A stretch of DNA of 64,000 bases from Diplonema papillatum (GCA_030068145.1 JAPJBO010000334.1:124001-188000), one strand, 5' to 3'. Shown: positions 1 to 11,780, numbered from the stretch's first letter. Notes: a model not told the origin generated them from the sequence alone. Made by a program: numbers and translations.

Positions 1-325
1 CGTGTACGCGGGGGAGCCTCTCGCACGTGTCGAAAAGCGAGCACAGGATCCTGTACGGCCGAGCCAACAGTGGGTCCATTCGGTGGGCTTTCGCCAGGAT
101 GGCCAGCACCGCCGTCACATTCCTCGACGGATGCTTCGTCCCGAAAGCTCCCTTCACTACCCGCGACCGCAGCCCCCTGAGGCACGTCTGCGTGTACCCC
201 TCGTACGAGCACCCCGCCAGCACGCTTCCGAGGACATTGGAGCTCGCCACCTCGCAGCGGACATCGAATGGAAGGCGCGAGGTGCTCAGCCTGTCCAGCA
301 ATGCGTTATGGGCCTTCAGACGCGC
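1..325 (-). CDS. Partial exon, heptatricopeptide-like organellar RNA-binding protein (tentative)
   Basis: An open minus-strand frame of about 108 codons runs off the left edge. Nearly every third position is G or C, as in the recognised exons, so I read it as coding. Its upstream end sits behind a pyrimidine-rich tract and a possible acceptor AG at 326-327. The peptide contains a helical segment of the form AVLAILAKAHRMDPLL, which resembles the helical repeats of heptatricopeptide or RAP-type proteins that bind organellar RNA in apicomplexans and relatives. That family call rests on pattern resemblance only. It shows no similarity to the missing C-terminal part of SF3B1, which lies just upstream on the same strand. 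It could also be an unrelated helical-repeat protein. Confidence 0.5.
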
Positions 326-477
326 CTCGTTGGTACGTAGTAAAAAACACAAAGAAATCGTTCAAAATCACAAGAAATCAACAAAAATCACACGGAATCA
401 CAACAGATCACATGACAGCCCATGATAATTTGTGATCCTCCCCGTCGACCCGATGACCATGGCCACCCCAAAAAAGA

Positions 478-650
478 ATATTTCCGGAGTTGAGGCTTGC
501 ACTGACACACGAAGTAACGGGTGAAAATGACAAGACAGTTTCTTGTCCTTCTTCGCGGGTACAGGGCGTAAACCTCTGGGGAGAGGTTTCCTGCTAGCAC
601 TTTTTCGTTGCCTTCGTTTTCTCGTTCGCAACCGTTGGGAAATGTTTCAG
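478..650 (+). repeat. R3 short inverted-repeat element, diverged copy
   Basis: Shares the body of the copies at 30.5 and 45.2 kb, starting with a TTTCCGGAGTTG-type left end and closing with a diverged AAATGTTTC right end. The inverted ends are less perfect than in the other two copies. Confidence 0.6.
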
Positions 651-679
651 TCAACACGAATTCTCTAAAATTCTAAAAC

Positions 680-745
680 GCACTAGCGGAACTCACCTGC
701 TTTGGAAAGTTTCATGTGGTACGCTGCCAACTACTAATTGTGTTG
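680..745 (+). repeat. R8 repeat copy
   Basis: Carries CACTAGCGGAACTCACCTG followed by the TTCATG..GTACGCTGCCAACT segment also seen at 18.2 and 28.8 kb. Confidence 0.65.
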
Positions 746-1074
746 CCGACAATCAACCGGGGTTGATGTACTCGTCTGGTGTCTTTCAACGTTTCTTGCT
801 GTCCTTCCTTGGGTGGTGGTTAAAGGTTCGGTGTTTTAGGGTCTCCGGTTGACCATTTCCGTTCGCTAATTTTTAGTAACAACAATGCATTGTTGTTTGT
901 TTGTGCGTGCCGGGTGATCGTTTTCCCACTTGTATTTATTCAGGTGAGGAAAAAATCAACCACCGAAACACGCTGCCTACGTCTTTCTAGCCTGCGCAAT
1001 ACATTGAAGGGCAACCCGCAAGATTGTTAGGACTAAAAAATGAAGACAGAGAGAGGAGGCGGTGGGGATCGTAC

Positions 1075-4000
1075 CTCCGGTGCCCGATCCGCGATTCTCC
1101 CGACGAGATCGATGCAGTTCTCCTGCACCTTTTCGTGCCTGTTCTTGAGGATGGGCGTCAGGCGCGGGAGCAAGTCTTTGATGGGCGGCGTCATGCGCTC
1201 CATGCCGATTACGTTGACAATGCCCTTGAGCCCCGCCAGCATCGACCCGAGCGCCTCGGGATACTGCTCGCCCAGGTTCTCGTACAGGACCGTCCCGAGG
1301 TTGCCGAGGAGCGCTTCTTCTTCGCAGTCGTGGATGATTTTGCAGATGCGGGCGATGAGGTCCGCCGACTGCTCGCGAACCCGCGGGTTCTGGTTGTTCA
1401 GGCGCCACTTGATGGCGCCGCCGATGGACGCTAAGTGGGGGCGCACGCGCTTGCCGAGGGCGTTGATGACGGTCGCGAATCCGTTCAAAAAAATGTCCGT
1501 GTCGTCGGCGGTCTGCTCCTGGAACGCGTAGATGACGCCCTCCATGAGCCGCTTCTCGAGGTCGTGGTCGATGTCCATGGTGCCGAGGGTCGAGACCACC
1601 TTCTGCACCGTCTCCATCACCATCTTCCGGTACGCCTCGTTCTCGTCCGTCAGGTCGTCCACCAGCTTCGCGACGATCTCCGCGGCACCCACCTTCGCCG
1701 CGATCTCTGTGGTGGTCTCCACCAGCTGGTTGTAGTTCCGCCGGTCGAGCGCCATCCGCTTCACCCAGAACGACCTGAAGAACGCCGGGGACACCTGCGC
1801 CCTGACGTAGTCTCGCTCGACGCCGTCTGTGCCGACGCACTGCTTGACGACCTTGAGCACGATTTTCTTCATCTCGTCGTCCGGCGATTTCATCTCTTCG
1901 ATCAGCCTGGGCATGACGGCATGGGTGTAGTGCTCCGCGTACTCCTTTTCCATGAGGGGGATGATGAAGCCGATGGCCTTCAGAAACGCTGCGAGGGGTT
2001 TCCCCCGGAGTTCTAATGTGCCGGTCCACAGGGGTTTGAGGACGGAGTCGAAGGCTTCGATACCGTACGGCTGGGCGGCCTCGGCGAGTGCGGCGAGGCT
2101 GAGGGCGGTCATCGTCTTGACCTTCTGCTGCTCGTCGTTGAGGCCGTGCTGGATGCACTCGATGAGCGACTTGAGGTGCGGCAGGACCGCGCAGCCCATC
2201 AAAATCGCGATCTGCTGCACGATCTTGACGCCCGTGTGCCTCGCCTGCCACTTCTTCTCCGCCTTGCACACCGCCCGCAGAAACGGGAGCAACTCCGGAA
2301 TCCCCAACGCCGACGTCACCACCGCAAAGGCCCTCGCCGTCGTGTTTCGGATGTACTCGTCCGAGTGGTCGATATCTGGGTTCATCGTCTGGATCATCGT
2401 CAGCATCCCGGCTGCCTTGCTCAGGTTCGAGATGATCTCCCTCCCCTCCACTCGCGCGTAGTAGTCCTCGTCGATGAGCATCGGCTCGATCACGATCAGG
2501 ATGTTGTGCACGAATGGCCGGACCAAGTCGCCGAGTTTGTACAGTATCCGGCCCACGAGTTTGACGAGAAGATGCCGCTCCTGGTCTTCGAGGGTGGGCA
2601 TCATGAACAGCGGGAGGACCTGCGTGAACAGCAGCGACGCACCGAACCAGCGGGACTTGTCGGTGATGGTCTTCATCGCCGACTTCCGCTGCTGCGGGTC
2701 GCCGTTCTTGACCTTGAGCAGCAGCCGGAGCAGCCAGTTCTCCTTGAACTCCTCCTTGGTCATCTCGTCCTCGGGCTTCTGCGAGAGCAGCGCCGCGAAG
2801 TGCTGGTAGTCGTCGGGCTTCAACGCGGGGAGGTCCGGGCCAAGGTCGTGCACGTCGACCCGGGAGCCGCCGCCGCCGTCCTTGTCGGGGCCCATGGGGG
2901 TGGCGTCCTGCATCGAGAACCCGTACGCTTGGCCGAAGGGCGTCGACGGCGTCGCGGTGAACTTCCGGGCCGGGGTGATCGGCTTGTAGCCCTCGGGGAA
3001 GGGCAGGATCTCGTATCCCTCGCCCGGCATCAGCTCGTCGAGCTCGGCGTCGGACAGCGGCCGGTTGCGCTCGTCGGTTTCGAACTCGACCTTCGCCTGG
3101 TTGTACGCCTCGGGGGTCATGCTCGCGACCATTGCGGGCGTCAGCCCTTGGAACCCGGCCGGCGTCGCTCCCATGAACCCTCCGGGGGTCGCTCCCGCGT
3201 AGCCTGCAGGCGTCGTCATTCCTGTGCCGAAGTGTGGTCCGTTAATCACGACACCGAGAATAAGAGAGAGAGAGTGTGTGTGCTAACGTGGCGCCCCCAG
3301 TATGTCCATGAAAGAGTATGTGTCTGTGGTGTTTGTGTGTGCGAGGGAGACTTAAACTTTTGGACACCCATTCGGCATTGGAAAGTAGGTGCGTGATCGG
3401 CTGGTAGCCCTCGGCGGGCGTCAGCCCTTGGAACCCGGCCGGTGCCGCTCCCATGAAACCTCCAGGGGTCGCTCCCACGTAGCCTGCAGGCGTTGTCATT
3501 CCTGTGACGAATTGTGCTGCTACTTTGTTTGTGCGATTTGACCTGTACGCGTTCAGGTTTAACCGCTGCCAACGTTCCTTTTTAGCTGTAACAAGTATGC
3601 TCACTAAGGTGGTTACTGGTTATCGCAAAAAACTTCCCCTTTCGAGAGTTTTGCACCCTGTCCACGCGAAGAACGGGAACCCCCTTCTTTTAAGTGTCGA
3701 TACACAGCGAGACCTTCCCATCCCTTCCCCCTGGACCTGTGTTTCGTGTGGGCTCCAGCACATTTACCTTCTTTGATATTTCGCAATCTGGCAGTCTCCT
3801 CAAGCATTTCCTACAAAGCAGGTGCTTATACAAATAATAAAATCCTCACTCCTATGCTTGTGTCTGTCACTCTCGTCCACCGCTCCTGCTCTGCTTGCCG
3901 CGCGCCGTATGGTTGGAGTAAAAAGTGAAGCCAGAAAGCTGCTAATCTTGCTGCTGACCACATGAAGTGGTTCGGATTATTATTAGTCTTCAAAGAAACA

Positions 4001-4920
4001 AGTTTCTTTTTCTAAAGAAATCAACTGCCTTCGGGGTAGGCTAGTCTGACACTAGTTGCTGAACGCTAACGCCCCCGAACCCAGATTCACCTGTGTTTCG
4101 TGTGGGCTACAGCACATTTACCTCCTTTGATCTTTTGCAGCTGGCAGCCTCTTCAAGTATTTCCTACAAAGCAGGTGCTTATACAAAAAAAAAAAAAAGA
4201 CAGACCTGGAACACTGCCTGCCATCGAGCCGGGCGTCGACTGGTCCTGCCCTGGCATCGACGGCGTGTCGTCCCACTTAGTCTTCTTCGGGGCCGGCGTC
4301 GCCCCGCCGGGAGTCGCGTCCCACTTCATGGTCGCCGGTGTCATACCCGACGGTGTTGCATCCCACCGGCTGGGCGTGCCGCCCGGCGTGGCATCCCAGG
4401 CATGGCCCCTCGGAGTGCCACCAGGGGTAGCCCCCGGGGTGGCGTCCCACGCGTGGGCCTTCGGGGTGGCCCCTGGGGTTTGCCCAGGGGTGGCTTCCCA
4501 GGCATTGCGCCCCGGTGTGCCGCCTGGTGTGGCGTCCCCCCAGGCGGTGCGACTCGGCGTGCCGAAACGGGACGGCGTAGCGTCGCCGACGACCCCCCAG
4601 CGGTTGGGCGTTTGGTCGTCGGCGCCGCGCGGCCCGGTGTGGGGGGTGGCTGGGGTGTCCCAGCGGCGTCTGCTCGGAGTCGGCGTCGCGCCGACGTCGA
4701 AGCGGCTACTTCTCTTGCCGGGGGTCGGCGTGTCCCACTTGTTCGCCCGTGAAGGCGTCGCCGCCGCGTCCGGCTGGTCCCACTCGCTCGCAGTGCCCGC
4801 TGCTGCTGCTTCTGCTGCTGCTGGAGCGGCGTCGCTGGCCTCCCAGCGCGACTTCTTCGTGCCGCCCGCCGCCGCATCTTCGTCCCTCTTCCTCTTCCCG
4901 TCGTCTTGCGCGTCCGCCAT
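1075..4920 (-). CDS. SF3B1: SF3B1, U2 snRNP splicing factor 3b subunit 1 (3' exons not found)
   Basis: This is the core HEAT-repeat subunit of SF3b, which holds U2 snRNA at the branch point in the nuclear spliceosome. Exon 1 is 4206-4920, starting [15 protein letters not shown]; exon 2 is 1075-3221. The junction CAG|GTCTG to CAG|GAATG keeps frame and reads [10 protein letters not shown]. The N-terminal third is rich in TP dipeptides and has RRWDTP-type motifs, matching the phosphorylated, UHM-binding N-terminus of the family. [21 protein letters not shown] and the HEAT region ([36 protein letters not shown]-type helices) are nearly collinear with animal SF3B1. Exon 2 stops at GRIADRAPE before a donor GTACGA. 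About 954 residues are present; family members have about 1,300, so roughly 250 C-terminal residues are missing from this window. The family identity is certain; completeness is not. Confidence 0.95.
3393..3507 (-). pseudogene. Duplicated SF3B1 exon-2 fragment inside intron 1
   Basis: Inside the 984-bp intron lies a second copy of the exon-2 start, complete with the CAG|GAATGAC acceptor. It reads [20 protein letters not shown] and then jumps from GLTPA straight to EGYQPIT, skipping about 47 residues present in exon 2. No good donor follows. It may be a dead tandem-duplicate fragment or an alternative first part of exon 2. Confidence 0.8.
3735..3835 (+). repeat. R1 repeat, 3' part
   Basis: Covers the CCTGTGTTTCGTGTGGGCT to GGTGCTTATACAAA end of R1, within SF3B1 intron 1. 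The 5' half is absent. Confidence 0.75.
4059..4199 (+). repeat. R1 repeat, 3' part, next to the SF3B1 intron-1 donor
   Basis: Truncated at the 5' side, complete at the 3' side, ending in CTTATAC and 14 A residues. The A run finishes six bases from the intron-1 donor, so read on the gene strand the intron begins GTCTGTC and then a T run made by the repeat. Confidence 0.85.
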
Positions 4921-6467
4921 GATCTCCGCACAACCCCCCCCTCACCCCCTTCCCTCCAAGGTCAACCCCAGTGAGGGCGTTTCTTGCGGTATCCTGTGCG
5001 ACGAGAAACTATTAGACTAATTCGTGGTACCCGCAATGCATTTTTGACACAAGTTGTAAACATACAGAGGAGCGCTCTCATTACCTCACAAATCGCTGCG
5101 AGCCCGTCTCCGAAGAACGGAGAAGAATTCTAAATAATAAGGGATCTAAATCGAAGTTGCCAACCTCCTCGCGGTGGTCCTCGTCCACGTGCGCAAGCAC
5201 GGCTAAATGGCAACACGTGCACAATGCGTTGATCAGGGTAGTTGAAGGCCTGTCAGTAGTCCAGAGGGACGACACTAATGCAATAAAACTCATGCCAGTA
5301 GTGTCAGCTACAAATGGCACGCCAGCAAGCTAAACCGGCCCTACCTTTGACTCCATCCCGGGCTTCCGCAAAAACGGGCTCACTCGTGCGAGCGCTGGCA
5401 AAAGAGCAAAATATATAGTCTGCACGGCGGAGCCCACACCTCAGGAGCCAGAGTTCCAGAGGGTGTGCCGTGCACCACACCCGAAAAAACGGGTGTGCGA
5501 GCCGGCTTTTTCCACTCCAGCTTCAGGTCCAGCTTCTGAGGCAGGACTCCACAAGAGTGTCTTTTGGTGCGGGAGAGAAAGATGGGGGGGATGATCGGGC
5601 TAGGTATCGAGGACAAGACTACTGCAGAGGCCGAGCAATCATAGTAGTAATAAACAGAACCTAGAAAATAAAAAGAGTGTGAGAAAGAGAGGGAGAGAGA
5701 GAGAGACAGAGAAAAGGAGAGGGAACTGCTTGTGATAGCACGATAGCACAACGTTCGTTTTGCCAATTCTGCAATCCTCCTGATTTTCTTGTTTCCGGTC
5801 GCCTCACTACCACCACGTACCTCTGAAGCGGGCGTAGGTCGTTCCCAGTAGTGGCAGGAGACTTTTCCTTCTTCTTGGCAGACCGTGCAGCGGCGGCTAG
5901 CCTTTTTGTTGATGGGAAACTTCAGCTCCCATTGAAGAAGATTTTTTCGTTGACCGCACTGCCTCGAAAATCTTAGTTTCTTGTTTAGGCAGAGCACTGC
6001 CTTTCATGCATGGTTGATGCTAGCATCAAGTCTGAAAGGGATGCAAAATAGAAAATAGAAAGTTGGTGTACGGCTCCCGAAGTGGATTGAGGCTCCGGGG
6101 AGGAGAGGTAGGGGCAGGAGACTTTTCCGAACGCTCGGAACATGCGGCCCCATGATGCTCAACCATTGGTGGCACCGCTGCGGCGAAAAGCGCACATTTC
6201 GAGCGAGTGGAACGGCATGGCGGCTGGCGGACGACGCCAGCAAAATGAGTTGGTTTGGGTTTTTGGTGTTCAAAATTTAATGGGTAGAGCGAAAAGACCT
6301 TTTTTGCAGCAGCGCTTGGTCCCCGGGCAGGCTCTCGGCACCGCATTGAAATCAACGCCTTTTGCTTCGCTGTCGCGACTACGAGCCGAAGAGAACGAAA
6401 GAGTTCATAGAGACTTAGACTTTCTTCAGGGGGCAGCGGGCGAGGCTCAATGACAATGGAATCCGAG
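4921..6467. other. Gene-free stretch upstream of SF3B1
   Basis: This should hold the SF3B1 promoter and 5' UTR, but I see no TATA or other recognisable element. It contains a GA-rich microsatellite at about 5680-5722 and a lone R9 unit at 5962-6033. Nothing else is recognisable. Confidence 0.5.
5962..6033 (+). repeat. R9 unit, single dispersed copy
   Basis: Shows the AAATCTTAGTTT, TTTAGGCAGAGCACTGCC and GATGCTAGCATC parts of the unit that is tandemly repeated at 11.8-12.1 kb. Confidence 0.7.
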
Positions 6468-6733
6468 CAGTACTATGCACCCACAACTTTCCCACAGAGT
6501 GGTCAGGATAGCCCCGCAATGTGTTGTGACCATTGTGGCTATAATCTTTTTCCTCCGCGCGGCTCCATTGAAAATGGGCAAAATCAATGCCCGAGGTTGA
6601 AATCAATCCCGTCGACACAGACTTTTTCCGACGTATCATGCGATCATTGGACCCCAATTTCCCTTTGATCATGAAAACGTTGCGGCTATTCTGATTGGCC
6701 ACATTGTGAGAAACTTGTGGGTGCTTAGTACTG
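6468..6733. mobile_element. R6 MITE, hAT-like, with target duplication
   Basis: Begins CAGTACTATGCACCCACAA and ends with the near-perfect inverse TTGTGGGTGCTTAGTACTG. It is flanked on both sides by ATCCGAG (6461-6467 and 6734-6740). A CAG-start terminal repeat and a 7-8-bp duplication are what non-autonomous hAT elements leave. The 266-bp body has no open frame. A second copy sits at 50.3 kb. Confidence 0.75.
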
Positions 6734-6814
6734 ATCCGAGGCCTATAAACACGACAAACCGGGTTCGTATGACGGCATTCACACACACGGCCGATGTTCT
6801 CCGTGCCTTCGGAA

Positions 6815-7059
6815 GTGAAGCACTCGAGGAGACGCCCGATGCCTCTTTCGACGGAGGTTAGACGGGGAGAAACAATACAACTGCAAAGCGGGTCCTTTTT
6901 CTTTGTTTGTTGAACGCGTACACCCGCCGGCACCAAAACCCATAGGGTTACCTGTGTTTTCGTGTGGGCTGCAGCACAACTTTTTCCTCCGTTGAATTTT
7001 GTTTGCGGCTGGCGACCTCTTCGAGTATCTCCGACGAAGTAGGTGCTTATACAAAAAAA
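6815..7059 (+). repeat. R1 repeat, near full length, diverged
   Basis: Runs from CACTCGAGGAG through the TACAACT and TTACCTGTGTTTTCGTGTGGGCT body to AGGTGCTTATACAAAAAAA. Confidence 0.8.
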
Positions 7060-7763
7060 GCGAATGTACCTGTTCGTTGAACTCCATCCGATGCAGCAGA
7101 ACGGATTTGAGAACCGACTCAGAGAAGACTTGTAGTTTTGGGCAAAATGCCACAGCTCGTTCAGCTTGAGGGTGTGTGTCAACTTCGTTGGTCCGCTCAT
7201 AAGGGGTCGCAGCAGCAATTGTGGGCACTCACAAATCTTTTTGAGTGTACTGTCGCGTACTGGCGAGTTTTCGACCAGTTTTGATGGACATCGCCAATCA
7301 TGGCCCATTTGCAGGTCAATCAACGACACTGCTGAAAAGACTTTTGCAGCTGTTGTAGAAATGGTCCATAGTTCAGCTGCGCCAGGCGCCAGAGCTACAC
7401 AGTGCGCTCGCCGTTCCCGCGAGACAGGCGTCTTCACGTGCGCTGGCACATTACGAGACGATACAAAAAGGCGGCAGGAAGCTCCCGCTAACTCCACAGG
7501 CCACAGGCACTCAATCCCGACGACGCCACAACGCAGCCCTAACCCGTGAGAAACTACATGCTGATACACGTGATTCATGTATTCAAAAAGATCTCAATGC
7601 TCAAGCGCGGGGGGGGTCAGAGCGTAACCTCGGGAGCTGCAAGGCGCAGTTGCAGTCGTAGTTTGGCCTTGCAACAATCTGCGCGTAGCAACGAGAGCTG
7701 CAACGGAATTTCTTGGTGTTGGAGTCTTCTGTGTTGCCGTCCGTTCGTTTTCTTTCGACCCTT

Positions 7764-7815
7764 TGTTTTAGAGTTAAAGCTCGCTTGAGAATCCGGGAAC
7801 TTGGAGTCTCCGGGT
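7764..7815 (+). repeat. R4 motif
   Basis: TTTTAGAGTTAAAGCTCGCTTG followed by a GAGTCTCCGGGTT end; one of at least 15 plus-oriented copies or half copies in the window. Confidence 0.65.
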
Positions 7816-9434
7816 TCTAGAGTGCAAGTTTTGTGTTGTTTGTCCGGGCAGGGTTTCTTGCCTCCCGCAAGTGTCTAACTGGACCAGGGGTTTCCTTAGG
7901 ATAGATCTTTTTTTTCCGCGCTCGACTCCCAGCTTTGCTCTCATTGGTGCAGTGCTCTTATAAGTGCAGTGAAGTAGACGAGCCGGTTTCGGGCTGAATC
8001 TCGCATTCTCTTTTTGTTTTTCGCAGTTACAATGCATTGTAAACACGAAGGAGAACGCTGGCAGCGTGTTTGGGAGAAGATTAGCATCATGATCATATTC
8101 ACTCACTACCGTTCACTAGCAGGCCAATCCTCCCCCGGCACGTGCAAACAAACACGTGCCTATTCTTTTCTGAAACCAGTTTGAGCCTGGAGCAACCGGG
8201 GAAGCGGCTCTACTTACACCCTGCCTGAACTGCACAACCCGAAGACGGTCATTCACTGCAGAAACCTTTTAGGGTTCGCGTTTTTTTTTTGTCGTTTTTT
8301 GCCTCGGGAAACTTGTACGTGTGTTGTGGTGCAGTGTTGTCCGAAAGGTTCATAGACCCGTCTGGTCCCCGGCGCTTTGTCTGCGCTACGTAATCGACAC
8401 CCACCTGCAGGTCGGACGCTGCCCGCTACACACGTTGCTTTTTGTGGGAGATGCAAGCCAGTGAAGGCTCTTTTGACTGGTTGAATGCATGCCTGTGGTG
8501 TCAACTCAGAAGCTCGACCCCGCAAACCGAGTCGCTGTCAAAAACGTCTGAATCTAGCTAGCGCTGCGGTCAATGAAAACAACTCTCTACTGTCATCAGT
8601 GTTGTACCACCAGCCGCGGTTGTGCGAGTGACTGGGCTCTAATTTTTTTCTGCTTCAGGCAATATTCAGTCGGTTGCTTGTGCGGCGGAGAAAAATGTTT
8701 GTTCAGGGGGTAGGGGCAGAAGTTATTACCGACGACAGCTTGTGTCAGACTACTGGTAGCCCATGGTTGCTTGCTCTCCCCTTGGAAGTCCCTTGGAAGG
8801 GTCTTTGTAGTTCTGGGAGAGGTTGTTCGGGTTTCTATTTCGCCCAACTGTCAGACTGTGCGTTTGAATTCTTTCGAAAGCATGCAAATCCTGCAGGAAA
8901 TGGCTGAACTCGACTGATTGCAGGAGCCGCAGACAGGAAGCCCGGGGACTTCGGAAAGGTGACTGTTTCCATCCGTTAACACCCCCCTTCCCGCCAGTGG
9001 TGAGCCAGCCTACCTCGGGATTACTGGTCATCTGGTTGGCCCGCTTTAGGCACACTGCCCGACAGAATTTGCTTGAGGCGATTCACCTGTCGAATTAGAG
9101 CTTGGAGCAATGCGGTGGCAACAGGGTTTGCTGCTTTACTTTCACTTGCTTCTTTAGGGTTTCTTGTGTCTCCTTTGCTGGAAGGCAAAAAGAAAGGGCT
9201 GGTTTATCAGCGCATTCTTCGTAATTTCACTTGTCTTTGTTTTGTGCCAATCGCGGTTGAGGGCTAATGGTGTCAGCCGAAGCTAGCAAATGTTGCGCCG
9301 CCCGCGTGAACAATAATCGGAGGCCGCCGGGTGCAGGCTAGAGGGGGGAAACCTTGCAGAATGGGTGGTGTTATCCAAATCGCGAACACAGTACCTCCAT
9401 AGGTGTTGGATTGGTGTGTCACCATGTTTCGTAG

Positions 9435-9550
9435 AAAATACTCGACGTAGCTGCTTTGACTCCGAATGGAAGGGAGGAAATATAGAGGTAAAGGGGCAAA
9501 TACAATACAAACACAATCTGATTTGTTCTTCTACCTCAACTATCACGTTA
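9435..9550 (+). repeat. R2 repeat, 5' part
   Basis: Starts AAAATACTCGACGTAGCTGC and continues to TTTGTTCTTC, then loses similarity to the other R2 copies. Confidence 0.8.
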
Positions 9551-10268
9551 GCTCACTACGAGGCTAATCCTCCTCCGGCGTACAAACAAACTCTTTTTGC
9601 GCTTCTCCTCACACCAAACGGCTAGCTTGGGTACGGGTCTGTTGAAATACAGGACAACACCAAATGGATGGATCCTTTTTGCATTGGACGCCGACACTTG
9701 GCATCAAAATACAGATTTACCGCATTTCCTCCTATGTGACTTTGCAACTGGCGACCTGCTCGAGTACTTTCTAAAAGGCGCTTTTTGACAAATGAAAAAG
9801 AAGAAACGCGCAGTTGTAGTGGGGGAGAAACAAAACAGAGAGTGAGAGAGACAGAGAGACGAGTTCAGGAAGCATCTTTCTTGGGACCTCCCGGTCTCCG
9901 AAACCGGTAGCTTTTTCTCTGTCTTCAGTGCCGAGATAATCGAGTTTGTATCTTAGGGTGATCGGTCCCAATATGGGGGAAGGTGTCCCCCCTTGCGTAG
10001 GTAGGGGTGCCGGGTGATTTCCTCACTCCGTCGTTCCTCTGACGCTTTGGGGGAGAGGGAAAGGGTGCTTGGGTTTGAGCGGGTTGTTTTAGTTTTACTT
10101 CCTTGATTACGCCGCGGAGGGGGCGGGGAGAACGAGAAGTCAGTTCAGGGTGTGCCAGTGTTAGTGTTAGCCATAGATGGACGCCTGTATGTAGGTCATG
10201 TAGCCTATCGTGCTGCCTCGTACACACACACAGCTTTGTCGAGCATTTCCTTCCGGGCTGGCGCTTAT

Positions 10269-10478
10269 CATGCAGGGTCAAAACCTTGTGTCTTTTTGGA
10301 AATGGACAAAATTCTTTTTCCGGAAAAATTGGGGTTTTTGAATTTTAAAATTTTGGAACAAAAACAGCGGTAATTTTTGAGGAGGTTGAGCATTTCTTTT
10401 TTTTCCAAAAAAAAAAAATTGGGGGCCTTCGGCCCCGCGGGAGCGTTTTAAAAAGACACAAGGTTTTGACCCTGCATG
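10269..10478. mobile_element. 210-bp MITE with TTAT target duplication, inserted in an R2 tail
   Basis: Perfect inverted ends of about 28 bp start CATGCAGGGTCAAAACCTTG on the left and close with the inverse on the right. TTAT flanks both sides (10265-10268 and 10479-10482). It sits exactly in the GGCGCTTAT tail of an R2 copy, so it is younger than that copy. The middle is A/T-rich with a GGGGCCTTCGGCCCC hairpin. No coding capacity. Confidence 0.8.
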
Positions 10479-11216
10479 TTATATGCATGCCGAGTGGTGT
10501 TCTATGGCAGTCCAGGGAGGAATACAGCGGGTTTTTTCGTGGACGCAGCTCTACCCTGCGGGAGGGTCCCGTGGGGCGGGATCGTAAAGAGCTGAGCCGG
10601 TTCTAAGAAAGTTGGTGATATTTCGGCGATTTATAATATATTGTGGCGGACAGTAATTCAGTGGTCGCCTACAATTTTATAGGCGCACATCGATGGCTAG
10701 CCTACTCCGACCTGCGTCCCGGCAGAACGTGCCTGGTCCTTTGCCTGACCAATCGACGAACCGTGCATGGGTTTGGCTCAAGCTGACCAACTTGGTCCAC
10801 CTGACTAAAAGCGACTAAAAGCCACCCACACTTGATTCTTCTACGACCACAAACACAACGCGTGGGCCGGTGCTGCATCTCGTGACAGTACACAGGTCCC
10901 AAAAGCGAAGGTGGTGTGCATACGGCCGACCACCGCGGTCAGTCTATGTTTCGACGACGATCTGTCTGGGGCAGTGGCGGGAGCCCTTTCTTCTCATGTA
11001 CGCCCAGTCTCCGACAGCCGTTTCTCTGTCTCACTTTTTTTTCTTCAACAACGGGAACATTTCCAGGACGAATGTACAGAGGGGTCATCTCTGTGCAGCC
11101 GAAGAACAAGAATCGTTGACTATAATTCCCCCATATTTTGATCAGTTGAGTGCCGATCGTCCTCATCCGCATCTCATTTATCAGTGCAACACCCTAAACC
11201 CGGAAATGTTCATTTC
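10479..11216. other. Gene-free stretch
   Basis: No coding signal and no recognised repeat family. A TTTGGCTCAAG string at 10752-10762 resembles the end of the dinoflagellate spliced leader, discussed as a speculative finding. Confidence 0.4.
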
Positions 11217-11631
<415 letters not shown>

Positions 11632-11780
11632 TTGTGTCATTTTTCTTTTTCGTTTTCCCCCACAAGAAGTAGACGACAAAGTGGAAAATCGTAACTCACG
11701 ATCTACAAAAAATGGAGTGGAAGCTTCTGGAGTCTTCGTCTTGGATCGTTGGTTGCAAGTGTAACGGGCTAAGCAGGCCG

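Larger units (their letters stand above)
326..1074. other. Gene-free stretch between SF3B1 exon 2 and the left-edge exon
   Basis: No exon continuing SF3B1 could be found here on the minus strand. The stretch holds an R3 copy, an R8 copy and a 3' half of R4 (about 830-862), plus AT-rich sequence with no further coding signal. Confidence 0.6.
7060..10268. other. Gene-free stretch with scattered repeats
   Basis: No frame here has the G/C-rich third positions of the real exons. Contents: R4 at 7764-7815, a 5' half of R2 at 9435-9550, a badly worn R1 3' end at about 9715-9800, and the tail of an R2 copy at about 10225-10268. The remainder is unrecognised. Confidence 0.5.

Noticed and set aside
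977-3396. Large open frames opposite or overlapping SF3B1 on both strands
   Set aside because: They are shadows of the SF3B1 exon, caused by its strong G/C third-position bias; SF3B1 homology fixes the true frame.
6415-7578. 387-codon minus-strand protein
   Set aside because: It crosses the R6 MITE and an R1 copy; composition is not coding-like.
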